DNA from: Coptodactyla brooksi
Taxonomy: Eukaryota; Arthropoda; Insecta; Coleoptera; Scarabaeidae
Length of the DNA: 21,105 nt
Direction: 5' to 3'
Assembly (NCBI GenBank): GCA_033557675.1
Contig: JAWQRM010000604.1
Location: 1-21,105 of the forward strand
The notes beneath the pieces are model-generated. The model was not told the origin of the DNA. It saw only the letters and a program-made list of their open reading frames with translations, and did no database searches. Made by a program: the position numbers and the translations under genes. Below, in pieces: positions 9,229 through 18,052 of the stretch. Numbering within the stretch: the first letter of the stretch is position 1; the number at the start of each line of letters is the position of its first letter.

Positions 9229-9737
9229 CAGTACTGGCCATAAATATATTGTTTTTCTTTTGTTTTTCCATGATAACTTTTAAACGATTATCTTATGTAA
9301 TCGCTCTGAAATTTTTAAGGGATGTGGAGGACCACGTCCAGATCATATTTGACAACTTGTTAACATTTGGGAAAGCACAAAATTGAAAATTATGAAAACA
9401 TCGATGAGTCAAAAAATCATCAATTTTAACTCTTTTGGATGCGGTTTTCGATTGTTTTCCGTGGTTTAAATGCTAACAAGTTAATATAGGTCGAAAATCA
9501 CATAAAAAACGCTTGAAATCTACGAAAAATCTTTGAAAAACTGCATCTTCTACAAATCGATTTTTCCTAATTAGCATTTAATTACACTACAAAATCAAAT
9601 CCGATAGTCACGTACGACGAGAATACGAACCCATAAGTCTGCAAAATTTCTTCAGATTCGGTTAGCTTTAGAGAAAGTTATGACGAAATTTCGAAAAATA
9701 AACGTAGCAAAAACCAACATCTTTATGGCCAGTACAG
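9229..9737. mobile_element. MITE of the Tc1/mariner superfamily, 509 bp
   Basis: The left end begins CAGTACTGGCCATAAA directly after TA (9227-9228). The right end is its inverted copy, TTTATGGCCAGTACAG, directly before TA (9738-9739). The two ends differ at the second base and then stay similar for about eight more bases. TA duplications plus CAGT-type ends are characteristic of Tc1/mariner elements. The interior has no transposase-like frame, so this is a non-autonomous element. The ends are well preserved compared with the other transposons here, suggesting a younger insertion. Confidence 0.85.
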
Positions 9738-9972
9738 TAGGTTCGTGTAGGAAATATTTAAAAAATTGACGGCTTTAATATACTAAAAGGTGAAATAACA
9801 CTTTATCATTATTATGTATTATGTTTAAGAAGTTTGTATTATGTTTAATTGTGGGACTGGTAGGTTTATTACGAAACAAAAAAAACAATTGAAGGTAATT
9901 TTCGCTAGCTTTTTCAATTAATTTATTACGTTTTACGTTTATATGAATTTTAAACAGATAATTAGGTATTAA

Positions 9973-9976
<4 letters not shown>

Positions 9977-10011
<35 letters not shown>
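9977..10011. repeat. (AT)n microsatellite
   Basis: About 35 bp of uninterrupted alternating A and T, flanked on both sides by the inverted words AATAATTATA and TATAATTATA. Confidence 0.95.
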
Positions 10012-10017
<6 letters not shown>

Positions 10018-10078
10018 TATATATTATATGTCGTTACTATGCTTGAGAAATGACCGAGGTATTATGCATTTCGGGTTC

Positions 10079-10103
10079 TTTAACGTAATAGAATTACGTT
10101 AAA
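10079..10103. repeat. Perfect 11-bp hairpin
   Basis: TTTAACGTAAT (10079-10089) and ATTACGTTAAA (10093-10103) are separated by AGA. No T-run or gene end is attached to it, so its role is unknown. Confidence 0.85.
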
Positions 10104-10607
10104 ATTTATCGCCTTAAACTAGGCTGTGCAAAATATTAGGTACTACTTTGGAATTGTAAAATGGAGTAAAAGACAATTAGAAGAACCACTCTAAAACTGG
10201 CATAAATTTCGATTATAGATCCATATTTACTAAAAAAAGCAAGCAATCGATCTTACAGACCTAGATCTAGATGCCACGAAAGATCTTACTCTACCTCAAA
10301 TGACTGTAATATTCAAATTAGATATTTCAAAACAAAAAAAAAGTTAAAAATATCGATCATTGCAATAAACAGCACTGGTGTTGCAAATATATTTTGTTTT
10401 AAAATAAGTATCTCTAGATGATTTTGTTCAATCATGTATTTTCGCTTATATATTAACATATATATTAATTAATATATTAATATTATGGACGTGTTTATAA
10501 AGTACCTCTATCAATTATTAATTTGAGTCACATAGTTTAAATATTAATGTTTACAAACTGATCTATTTTAATCTTCATTACCAAAACTTGTTTCCAGACC
10601 AATTAGC

Positions 10608-10814
10608 CAAGGCCCTGAGGTTATCGAAAAACATATTTTCAACTCGTTTGTAATCGCTTCGTTTGCTAAACTTTTCTGGTTAATTTGCGTACAGATTTGA
10701 GTCATGTCTTTTTATGGCACTATTGCAAATTTTGTTATCAGAAATTCTTAAGTTATATATAATTATGATTATTTTGCGTAACTTTATCATGAAATATGAA
10801 TTTTCACAAAGTAT
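10608..10814 (+). repeat. Old dispersed repeat, copy 2
   Basis: Partner of 6410-6625 in the same orientation. It lacks any frame in common with the partner. Its right border, CACAAAG, is followed at once by a tRNA-like structure that the first copy does not have. Confidence 0.55.
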
Positions 10815-10819
10815 TTGCT

Positions 10820-10866
10820 TCTGTCTTGAAAACAGAAGGTTGCAGGTTTAATTCCTGCTGAGACAA
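10820..10866 (+). other. tRNA-like 3' half
   Basis: The sequence folds with tRNA geometry: a 5-bp stem TCTGT/ACAGA with a seven-base loop CTTGAAA (U33 conserved, anticodon position TGA), a five-base variable region AGGTT, a 5-bp T stem GCAGG/CCTGC with a seven-base loop TTTAATT, then seven bases TGAGACA. The internal word GGTTTAATTCC matches 9 of 11 positions of a pol III B box. No matching 5' acceptor strand or D arm is visible upstream. It is therefore a remnant (tRNA-derived repeat, nuclear mitochondrial tRNA copy) or a coincidence. The short variable region argues against a cytosolic serine tRNA. Confidence 0.3.
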
Positions 10867-11151
10867 TTGCTTATTAAAGAACTTTACATTTTATTTTTCT
10901 CATTTTTGCGGTTATTTTAATGCATAACCGCAATAGTGAATAAATATGGCTTTATTAACAGTTTTGATTTTTGCTTACGGTTGTTTATAAATAAGAGAAC
11001 AAATGACTAAATTTTACCTTACAAGCAGATATTCTTTGTGTTTCCTTTCCTTTTCTTAAATACATTGCTTAATAAAAAAATAAATACTCCAATATTTTTA
11101 TGTGCCACTGATTTTGTACATTGTTGATTATAATTGTGCCCACATGTATGC

Positions 11152-11182
11152 TTGGTTGCCTTAACACTTGTTAGGCAACCAA
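11152..11182. repeat. Strong hairpin, 10-14 bp stem
   Basis: TTGGTTGCCT (11152-11161) and AGGCAACCAA (11173-11182) pair perfectly. AACA and TGTT extend the stem inward across one bulged T, leaving a two-base loop. Rich in G-C pairs for this AT-rich region. Confidence 0.85.
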
Positions 11183-12999
11183 ACATTACGTTAAGCCACG
11201 TAGGAGTTGGAAATTCTTGAAAATCGTGTATATGGTGTTGTTGGTGTAGTGCTCTGCTGCCTTAATTAGTTTAGCACCATCTGTTTTACATTTCTCCGTC
11301 CATACAGCTCTTCTAAGTACTATAAGTTTTATACTCCCAGCGGACCAAATTTGTTTTATATCAAATATCATCAATTGCATATTAATCATTCATGTATTTC
11401 AGCAACAGTCTATTTCATTTAACACATATTTTTAACACAACTTTCATTACGTTTATTCGCCAATAATAAATGTTGTTCAATAAAACACACTACTTTGTCT
11501 GCTTTAGTTGTATTATAGTCTTTGTTGACATTATTACATAGTGTAGCAACACTTCCGGAAAACTTCCTTAATAGTTAAATCGAGCTATCTTCTACACATA
11601 CTTGCACTTAAGTTATCTTGTAACTTTCGCGACTTTTATTTCTAGTTGATTAATAGAAGTTGGAAGGTAACAAATCATTGGCTCTTCCCGTTATTACAAT
11701 TGCCACTATCGCTTAAGTCTGCTCACAGGAAATGCGGAGAAACGTCGCTTTTCCTACGCAATATCTGTTTAATGGCCTTTAAATCTTAACCCAACTTGCT
11801 GATGATGGCAGAACTTAGCATAAGTGGAAAGGCATAGTATCCTCGCAGAAACTCTCTTTTTTAGGATAGAATGTCATGTAGATAGCATCAAGTCTTGATG
11901 GAAGTTGTTTTAATCTAATTATGTACAGAGTGTTCGGGAAATAGTGGGACTCAGCTTAAATATAGCTTTCTTTACGGTTCCATAACTTCTCGAAATTAAA
12001 AAAATACAACAGCATTTATTAAACTGGCTTAATAATGTTAAATTTCATCGAATATTACGTTGCTAATTAAATGCACCGAAAGTTGCATGATAGCAATTAG
12101 CTAACATTGCATAATTTCAACGTGTTTTTGTTGGAAACGATTTATTTTATTAAAATGACATATCTTTTTTAATAAAAAAATTAAATAGCAATGTCTACTT
12201 TTCATATATTAATGCAAATATATTTTATTCTGACATTAATAGCAAAATTTTCTGATAAAGTGGTTTTGCTTTTGTTTTTTGGAAAGCTGTATGCTTATTC
12301 TGCAATTTATTACATTTACAGTGTATCCACTAAATAGTCTGGTCACTGGTAGATATCGATTATCCAGTCTGGTAGTAACACGTTTAGTAAATCGATGTAA
12401 ATATAACATATACTTTCTTCGAAGAGAGCAGTAAATAGAATACCTTATATTCTAGAATACTGTTTTACTTAAGCACTCTGATATGTAGCTTATGTGATAC
12501 TGCGTATTTCGATCACGTTTGGATAAGACAGTTTTGTGGAATACCAGACATTTCGCCTACCATTACAGGTAACTATTCAAACAATGCGTGCATTTATAGA
12601 TGACATTCGTTTTCTGTTGTAACCTAATAATTATTTGTAATCTTTTACTTCCTTGAAGCTTAATATTAAAACAAAATAAAAGAATATTTTCTCAAGCTTT
12701 TAATTTTATGTGTTTAAAACATTTTGAACATTTTACATGTTTAGTTTAATGTTATAAATATTCTAATACATAAAATCTATTTTTGACAAAAAAAAAGTAT
12801 TTTCATTGCTAGTCGCTGGGACTTTTCGCTGCATTCGCTGATTGAAAAACAACAAACTTAGAGAATGCAGTGGTGAATAAAATTAAACAAAATTAAATCA
12901 ATGAGTTCAAACTTCAAAAAATAAGACTATACAAAACAACATATCTACGAAGCTAAAAATGATAGAAAAATGTATTTGTTAACTGGCATAAAATCACAC
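11183..12999. other. Non-coding stretch, transposon-like ends only
   Basis: No gene recognised. Two similar words in the same orientation, ACAGAGTGTTCGGGAAATAG (11925-11944) and ACAGTGTATCCACTAAATAG (12318-12337), resemble the ACAGGGTGT-type termini of insect DNA transposons, but no inverted partners were found. An open stretch near 12440-12570 ends at a GTAACT donor-like site; evidence is too weak to call an exon. Confidence 0.35.
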
Positions 13000-13274
13000 C
13001 TACCAGTACATAACAAATTCCTTACCTAGAAACTTCTTAAAACCGGTAGCGACCCGAGGTTTGTAAGTGTGAAGATATGCTAATTCGACTAATATTATCC
13101 CCCTAGTATGTCTGAAATCTTGACCTCCATAGTGTCCTCAATATTGAGACAGAAGAAGAAATACAAAGAAGTGCCCAAAAGTATTCATTATCATGTGAAC
13201 CTCGAGATGCTTCAGTGTTTAATCATCATGAGACAAGAAAAAGAATGAAGATGAAACATTCAGATGTAGCGTGA
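13000..13274 (+). CDS. Possible terminal exon pair of an unknown gene
   Basis: A frame open from about 13000 reads TNSLPRNFLKPVATRG to a consensus donor GTAAGTG at 13063. A 70-nt interval with branch-point-like CTAAT words ends at an acceptor CTCCATAG (AG at 13131-13132). Splicing keeps the frame, giving a junction Phe and then VLNIETEEEIQRSAQKYSLS, CEPRDASVFNHHETRKRMKM and KHSDVA, with TGA at 13272-13274. The second part is hydrophilic and charge-rich, unlike the Leu/Ile/Phe/Lys-biased translations of random AT-rich DNA nearby. No family is recognised and the 5' border is unknown (a stop lies about 20 codons upstream of the donor). Confidence 0.3.
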
Positions 13275-14208
13275 AGTGTAGTGCAAGGCTAAAATAGAAA
13301 ACTACTAGGACCTGAGAGACACCACTAGGTGTCCCTTATTATTAGATATAACTACACTTACATCATTTAGGCCAAGACAAAATTGTTGATTGATCACACG
13401 ATCAGGTGCAATTGCAGTGGAACTGTTACATTATATATACTACATTGTAAATACTATATTATAAAAAGTAATTTAATCTGTACATTAAGTTAACTATAGC
13501 ATTTGAACCCATTCAGCTCCATTTTTTGATAGCTTAGATATCAGATAATTGTATAACAGTACATGAGTAGGGTATACATTCTCTTCTTTTCTAATCATCC
13601 TACTAACGAAAAAATCAACATTGTTAGGGAATAAAATTTTGAAATTATCTATCAAGTGTTCAGTAATAATATGTACCCATCTGGCCAGCATAAGGAATTC
13701 ATTGACAATTCATCACATCTTTACATTAATAGTACACCCACTTATGTATCTTACAACACTTTTAATTTCCATAAACCCTACAGTATATGGCAAATTACTT
13801 TTCGAATTAAAATTTAAAGATAACGTAATTTTTAATATAGTTTGCCTACAATCCGACGGTACCTACAAAATTCCTTGAAAGGCTTGTAATGGTTGTTACG
13901 TAGGTACTACTCACTATTTAGAAACTTGAATTAGTTGAATGAACACCATCACGTATTCATTCAAATGTATTTATTCAAATAAATACATGAAATGCCAAAG
14001 AAAACGTAAGGAAAAATGAAATTTCTAAACGATTTATCTTTAAGTAATAGAGTTTTTCCAGCAGATTAACATAAATTAGCTAGACTAATATTTTGCTCGG
14101 CAAAAGTGAGAACAGACAGATATTTCATAGGTTTCCGTAATTATATTTATATTGACGAAAAATTCTTTTACTTAACGCTAACCAAACGTTTCTATTACAT
14201 AATGTTGC
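13275..14208. other. AT-rich stretch, nothing recognised
   Basis: Open frames at 13494-13691 (minus) and 13621-13878 (plus) overlap each other and have no recognisable motif. A short inverted pair GACACC-ACTA-GGTGTC lies near 13318-13333. The word ATTCATTCAAATGTATTTATT, with related AT-rich neighbours near 13955, is low-complexity. Confidence 0.45.
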
Positions 14209-14640
14209 ATGGCAAAGAATCTTAGAGAACAGGAAGAGCAAACGCAATATAACGGAGGTAATGTTAATGATATGAATAATGCAAAAGGATACGTTCAAAA
14301 CGCCTACAATGAATCGAAAGCAGAAACGACCGAAAACGTGAAGAAAATGATTATTGGCAGTCGCAGTATCTCCGTCAGAAAGCTTGGTGTCAAATATTTT
14401 TTTTTGCATCTTGGACATGAGACCTGTGGGAGTAAGATTTATTCCGAAATCATTGAATTGTTGTCGAATGAAGGCTACAACGACCCAGAACTGCTCGAAC
14501 GGGTCATAACTTGTGACGAAACAAGTGTACGGATGTGACATCGAGACTAAGGCAAAATTCAATGGTCAAGTTCAATAGAGTGTGAGGGTTCTGCTTATTT
14601 GTTTTTTATTCGATTTCCAAGGCATAATGTAGGCTCAATC
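14209..14640 (+). pseudogene. mariner transposase fossil
   Basis: Plus-strand remnant of a mariner transposase. The frame contains TTENVKKMIIGSRSISVRKL, matching the mariner segment between DNA-binding and catalytic domains. After an internal deletion come the shifted-frame words VGVRFIPK, then NDPELLERVITCDETSV, the mariner block around the first catalytic Asp (family form ITGDETW; here Gly is Cys and Trp is Ser). After TGA in this frame, another frame continues with VYGCDIETKAK and, past a TAG, VRVLLICFL-DFQGI, matching the family block VKVLLTVFFDYRGVV. The second and third catalytic residues are not found. Terminal repeats are not visible. Old, broken, inactive. Confidence 0.8.
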
Positions 14641-15749
14641 CAAATGAAGTGATCCAATGATGGTTGCATGACCATTTTGATTTTTTTTTATTATGATTTT
14701 TTATATGTTTTCACCATGTAGTTAAGGACCTCAAAACAGTTTTTAAAAAAGAAACTGCTAAAAAAACAGGCATCAATTCATTTTGAAGACGTTATCATGA
14801 AATTAATTATCTCTGGAAAGGATTATGCAACAACATTGCAATCATTTTCCTCAGAACCTTCTTCACTATATATTGTTTCTTAACCATAAAACCTTGAATG
14901 CAAAATTTTCCACTCAGTGTGGCCTCCAAAGTTTGAAGTTATGAAAAGTAATGAAAATGGAAAAATTCTACCTTTTAGAACCTTAAATAACAATGAAGGG
15001 GTGATTTATCACAGTTAATTTTTTTTATTTCAGTTAGGTATCACTCATATTAAATACTCATATTAAATGAGTATCAAAGTGAGAGCTTTGAAAATGGTGT
15101 CCTTATTTTTGTATAAGTTTTTAAATATTGAGTTTTTTTAATTTTTGGAAAGTTTGAGGCCATATATCTCTGATGGACCTGCATATAAAACCATGTTTTT
15201 TGCACATTATGTATGCTTAAGAGATGCCAAATTATAGTAAAAATTTCAACTTTGGTATTTGACCCTAATGACCATACTATGAATTTTTTTTATGTGAGGA
15301 AATAATGTTCGAATTGGATAACTTTGATAAATTACAAATTATTCTGAGAAAATGAAAGTGTTGTTTAGACCTGTACAAGAATATTATACAGCGATAAAAA
15401 AAGGTATACAGTGTAGTATGAACTGTAGCAGTATAAGAGTGTAAAGCTCTGTGTATGTACATGAGTTTAGCCCATAAGACAGGTATGTTAAGGAGTTTAG
15501 GGAACAGGTCTCTACAGGAGTTGTAAAGCTTGACAAGCCAGTTCAAAACCGTCTTGTAATGTAGGTATATTCTTTATTTTAGTATCTACATATTTATGTA
15601 TATAATATATAGTAATATATATTTGTATTTATATATTTATAGTTTAATATTATAAATATATAAATTAGTTATAAACATTCTCTTGAAGACTGTTATTTTG
15701 TAACAGTAATTCATATTTTTTTGTACGACTAAATACTTTTTTTAATAAA
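14641..15749. other. Non-coding stretch with a small tandem duplication
   Basis: No gene recognised. ACTCATATTAAAT occurs twice in tandem near 15047-15072 and runs into GAGTAT, making an imperfect palindrome. The minus-strand frame at 15277-15546 has no recognisable motif. The segment 15590-15665 is almost pure A/T. The part next to 15750 may be 5' flank of the decayed gene that follows. Confidence 0.4.
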
Positions 15750-16521
15750 ATGGATGAACAGTGCTCTATTGGACAGATAGTAAGTGAAGTGTGCTAATTT
15801 TTTTGTTGTTATTTTTGTGCTAAAATTTTTATGGTTCAAATTCAAAGTTGTTTAAACTTAGGGTTCAACTTAAATTCTTCTGTTTTGTCAATCTGTGAGT
15901 ATCATGAATGAAACTACATACTGAAGTACAACCATATTTTTGGAAAACACTGCTTAGATCCATCTAAAGTTCATAAAAAACAATTACTAAGGATATAAGA
16001 GAAATAAAACTTGAACATTTGTCCATGTTAAGTGGCAGTGATTTTCAAGTAGAACTAACAATAAGCGTAATTCCTGGAAAATCCCTTTGCCCGAATTATT
16101 AAAATCAGATTTGAAAACTGTACACTAATAAAAGGAACAAGACAATTTCATAAATTCCATGGCATTGCAGAGAACATAGTTAGGAGCTATGTAACATCAG
16201 AAAAGGCATATTATGAAGATACAGTGGTGTGTGTATATGATGGACAGTGGTAGCTTGCAGAGTTTGAAAAGATAAGTTTGGAAAACATAGATGTATTTGT
16301 GTATTTTTATGCTAATAAAATGATCTCCCTGCTGGACCACGAGTCAGTCAAGATATCTGGTAGTGATCGAGTTTGGGTCCCCATGAAAAATATGTTAAGA
16401 AAACTTTCAGTGCTTGAACTTACCACAGTAAAAGGGAGGTCTTATTCGATGTAACGAAAGCTATCTGAAGAAATTACTAATTGCTTCTTAACAATCACTT
16501 GGATTAGAGAGCACATCAAAA
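15750..16521 (+). pseudogene. Decayed spliced gene with a DGQW-type domain
   Basis: ATG at 15750 opens MDEQCSIGQI and ends at a consensus donor GTAAGTG (15780). A second block from about 15850 reads LGFNLNSSVLSICEYHE, TGA, then HCLDPSKVHKKQL; after frameshifts come IREIKLEHLSML, VIPGKSLCPN and TRQFHKFHGIAENIV, then CVYDGQW (16239-16250), where the next codon is TAG, probably a former Trp. LAEFEKISLENIDVFVYFYA, RVWVPMKNMLRKLSVLELTT and KLSEEITNCF follow, with a TAA at 16452, to a donor GTAAGT at 16522. The Cys-rich CxDPxxxHKK part followed by a DGxWW...VWVP part is an arrangement I associate with predicted invertebrate proteins of unknown function; I cannot name it. At least three stops and one frameshift argue for a pseudogene. 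Confidence 0.55.
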
Positions 16522-16616
16522 GTAAGTTCAACTGTAATTATTATAAATATTTTACTTGTTTAGTTATAAAAACAAGAGGTCTATAAATTTTGCTTACTTT
16601 ATGTTAACTCAATATA

Positions 16617-17007
16617 CAGGGTTAGTAAAAAGTATGGAAACAACCTATTGTAGACGTTATTATTTATATTAGAAAAAAATGTTTTTCACAATATGCAAAT
16701 TAAAAAAAAAAGAAACAATCGAGTAATTTTTGTTTGCTGCCATATTTTCGTGTGCGCTTAGTTTACTAGCAGTTTACTAGGAAAGTAGTAATAAAGAGCT
16801 TTATTACTAACATAAAAGGAACGAATTGAAATTTTGATGATGCGAGGATATGGTGATAGGGAGCGAACCTACGATGAAGTCTGTTTATTATTTAATAAAA
16901 TCCATCATGATCGACAGACCAATAGGTCCACTGTATCTAAGACAATTAAACTGTATAGAGAAATTGGTAGTATTAACGATAGGCCAAAGTCTGGACGTCC
17001 AAAATAA
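16617..17007 (+). mobile_element. 5' fragment of a second mariner-like transposon
   Basis: The sequence after TA at 16615-16616, CAGGGTTAGTAAAAAGTATG, has the form of the terminal repeat of insect Tc1/mariner elements. About 200 bp later a transposase N terminus begins. No inverted copy of the end is found downstream: the element is cut off near 17007, where a stop falls directly after the HTH region and unrelated A/T-homopolymer-rich DNA follows. Confidence 0.7.
16819..17007 (+). pseudogene. Transposase N-terminal helix-turn-helix fragment
   Basis: Frame KERIEILMMRGYGDRERTYD, EVCLLFNKIHHDRQTNRSTV, SKTIKLYREIGSINDRPKSG, then RPK and TAA. This is the N-terminal DNA-binding helix-turn-helix domain of a transposase family widespread in insects (ERIEIL start, DR, STV-K helix, G-RPKSGRPK linker; the Pfam DUF4817 type). 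The catalytic domain is absent. There is no ATG at the expected start: ATA stands two codons upstream with one extra base, so the start is lost. The frame is otherwise intact over 62 codons. Confidence 0.75.
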
Positions 17008-17190
17008 GTGGGTTTTCAAAAAAAAAAATGTTTTTATCTAAACGATTACCATCTGAACGAATGCAGAATAAGAAATTTATTTTTAGAAACAAATTTTTTT
17101 TCGAACAGTTTTTTTCAAGAAAGAATTTTTTTTTGAAAAAAATTATTTTTCCGATGGTATTCGTTTGAGGTGGATCGAGTGCAAGGTTAG
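17008..17190. other. Homopolymer-rich A/T stretch
   Basis: Runs of A and of T alternate, for example an A-run near 17020 and T-runs near 17093 and 17128 separated by GAACAG and CAAGAAAG. They form several imperfect self-complementary pieces. No gene. The right part turns more CpG-rich and leads into the promoter-like region at 17304. Confidence 0.5.
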
Positions 17191-17303
17191 GCCTCGATAA
17201 ACACACACAGTCATTAATAGGTCGAGAATGCAGTAAACAATAAACGCTAACCGTGACCCAACGAGAGCTGCTGAGCTAGTAGCTCAGTCACCTCAATAAT
17301 TAG

Positions 17304-17311
17304 TATATAAG
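17304..17311 (+). promoter_or_regulatory. TATA box of a candidate short transcript or LTR
   Basis: TATATAAG followed by GCGCCGC, with candidate initiator words (TTCATATTCAG) 30-40 bp downstream. Farther on come a twice-repeated ATTCAGAATTCA (near 17341 and 17363), an AATAAAA word near 17430, CAA repeats near 17466, and a consensus splice donor at 17643. TATA, then a short leader, then AATAAA is also the order found in LTRs of retrotransposons; no primer-binding site or gag frame was seen, so LTR identity is unproven. Confidence 0.35.
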
Positions 17312-17596
17312 CGCCGCTAGGTTAATAATAGATTGTTCATATTCAGAATTCAATTCATAATGTATTCAGAATTCACAGTTAATTCATAGTCAGTGTAATG
17401 TAATCATAGTACAACCCTTCATCGAAAAAAATAAAAGGAACCAACCCTAGTACCAACCCAAAGGAACAACAACAACAAACAAGTAGTTTATTTTACGAAA
17501 AACAAATGTTCAAAAAATGTTCAAAAAATCCCAACAAACCCTGCAGTCAACCGCCAAGTTTTAACTGAATCTCGCCAACGGTTTAAGAGTTATCAA

Positions 17597-17612
17597 GGTT
17601 TGCATGCAAACC
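17597..17612. promoter_or_regulatory. 16-bp perfect palindrome with octamer-like half sites
   Basis: GGTTTGCATGCAAACC is its own reverse complement. It holds TTTGCAT on both strands, the core of POU-domain octamer sites (ATTTGCAT). It lies inside the candidate exon just upstream of the splice donor at 17643. Binding is inference only. Confidence 0.5.
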
Positions 17613-17864
17613 AGCTCTAATCCTCACGTAATTAACGAGTTTGTAAGTATAAAGACTCTACTAATCAGGGTGACCAGGGTAATGTCAAAATTTAGCTTAA
17701 TAATGATTCAGAAAAGTGAGGTTAACTTCGTTATACAAAATTCAAAATATATGAAAAGCAGTAAAGAAGTTAATTCTTTTTAACACTAAACAGGTAAGTA
17801 ATGAAAATACACATTTACAATCAAAATCTGAACGAAATTAGTTGAATAATTCTTCTCCTTGTAG

Positions 17865-17951
17865 ACACCTCATCAATCTCCTGCGTCTGCCACGCCGATG
17901 ACGGTCGCTCGTCCACGTGTGACACCATTGATGAAGACGACAAAAAAATAA
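17865..17951 (+). CDS. Possible terminal exon of a very short protein
   Basis: A CT-rich acceptor TTCTTCTCCTTGTAG ends at 17864, 222 nt after the donor at 17643. Frame 0 reads TPHQSPASATPMTVARPRVT, then PLMKTTKK and TAA at 17949-17951. Joined in phase to the upstream frame from the ATG at 17604 (MQTSSNPHVINEF), it would give a 41-residue Thr/Pro/Ser-rich peptide. The +2 frame is also open here (CVCHADDG, then DTIDEDDKK, stop at 17962). The exon-like part is distinctly richer in G+C and CpG than its surroundings. Several upstream ATGs with short frames (near 17508 and 17519) argue against efficient translation. It may equally be a non-coding transcript. Confidence 0.3.
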   Translation, partial: TPHQSPASATPMTVARPRVTPLMKTTKK

Positions 17952-18052
17952 AAACGACCTAAGGAAAAACGCAGAAATACGACTTTCTAATTCTAGGAAG
18001 GAATTCTAGGAAGAAACATAATTACCTCTCTACATACCTTCAGAACCATTTG

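Larger units (their letters stand above)
9738..10607. other. Non-coding AT-rich stretch with an (AT)n microsatellite
   Basis: No gene seen. An alternating AT run occupies about 9977-10011. An 11-bp perfect hairpin lies at 10079-10103 (entered separately), and an 18-bp AT-only palindrome centred on TTAATTAA lies near 10470. Confidence 0.55.

Noticed and set aside
10820..10866. Functional tRNA-Ser gene.
   Set aside because: The acceptor 5' strand and D arm are absent, and the variable region is too short for a cytosolic serine tRNA.
14125..14562. 145-codon minus-strand open frame, the longest in the window.
   Set aside because: It lies antisense to the mariner transposase remnant, whose plus-strand blocks are recognisable. 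The minus-strand translation has no known motif.
15277..15546. 89-codon minus-strand frame.
   Set aside because: No ATG-linked signals, no recognisable family and ordinary AT-rich codon content.
17190..17480. Definite LTR retrotransposon.
   Set aside because: A TATA box and an AATAAA word are present, but there is no second LTR, primer-binding site, polypurine tract or gag/pol frame in the window.
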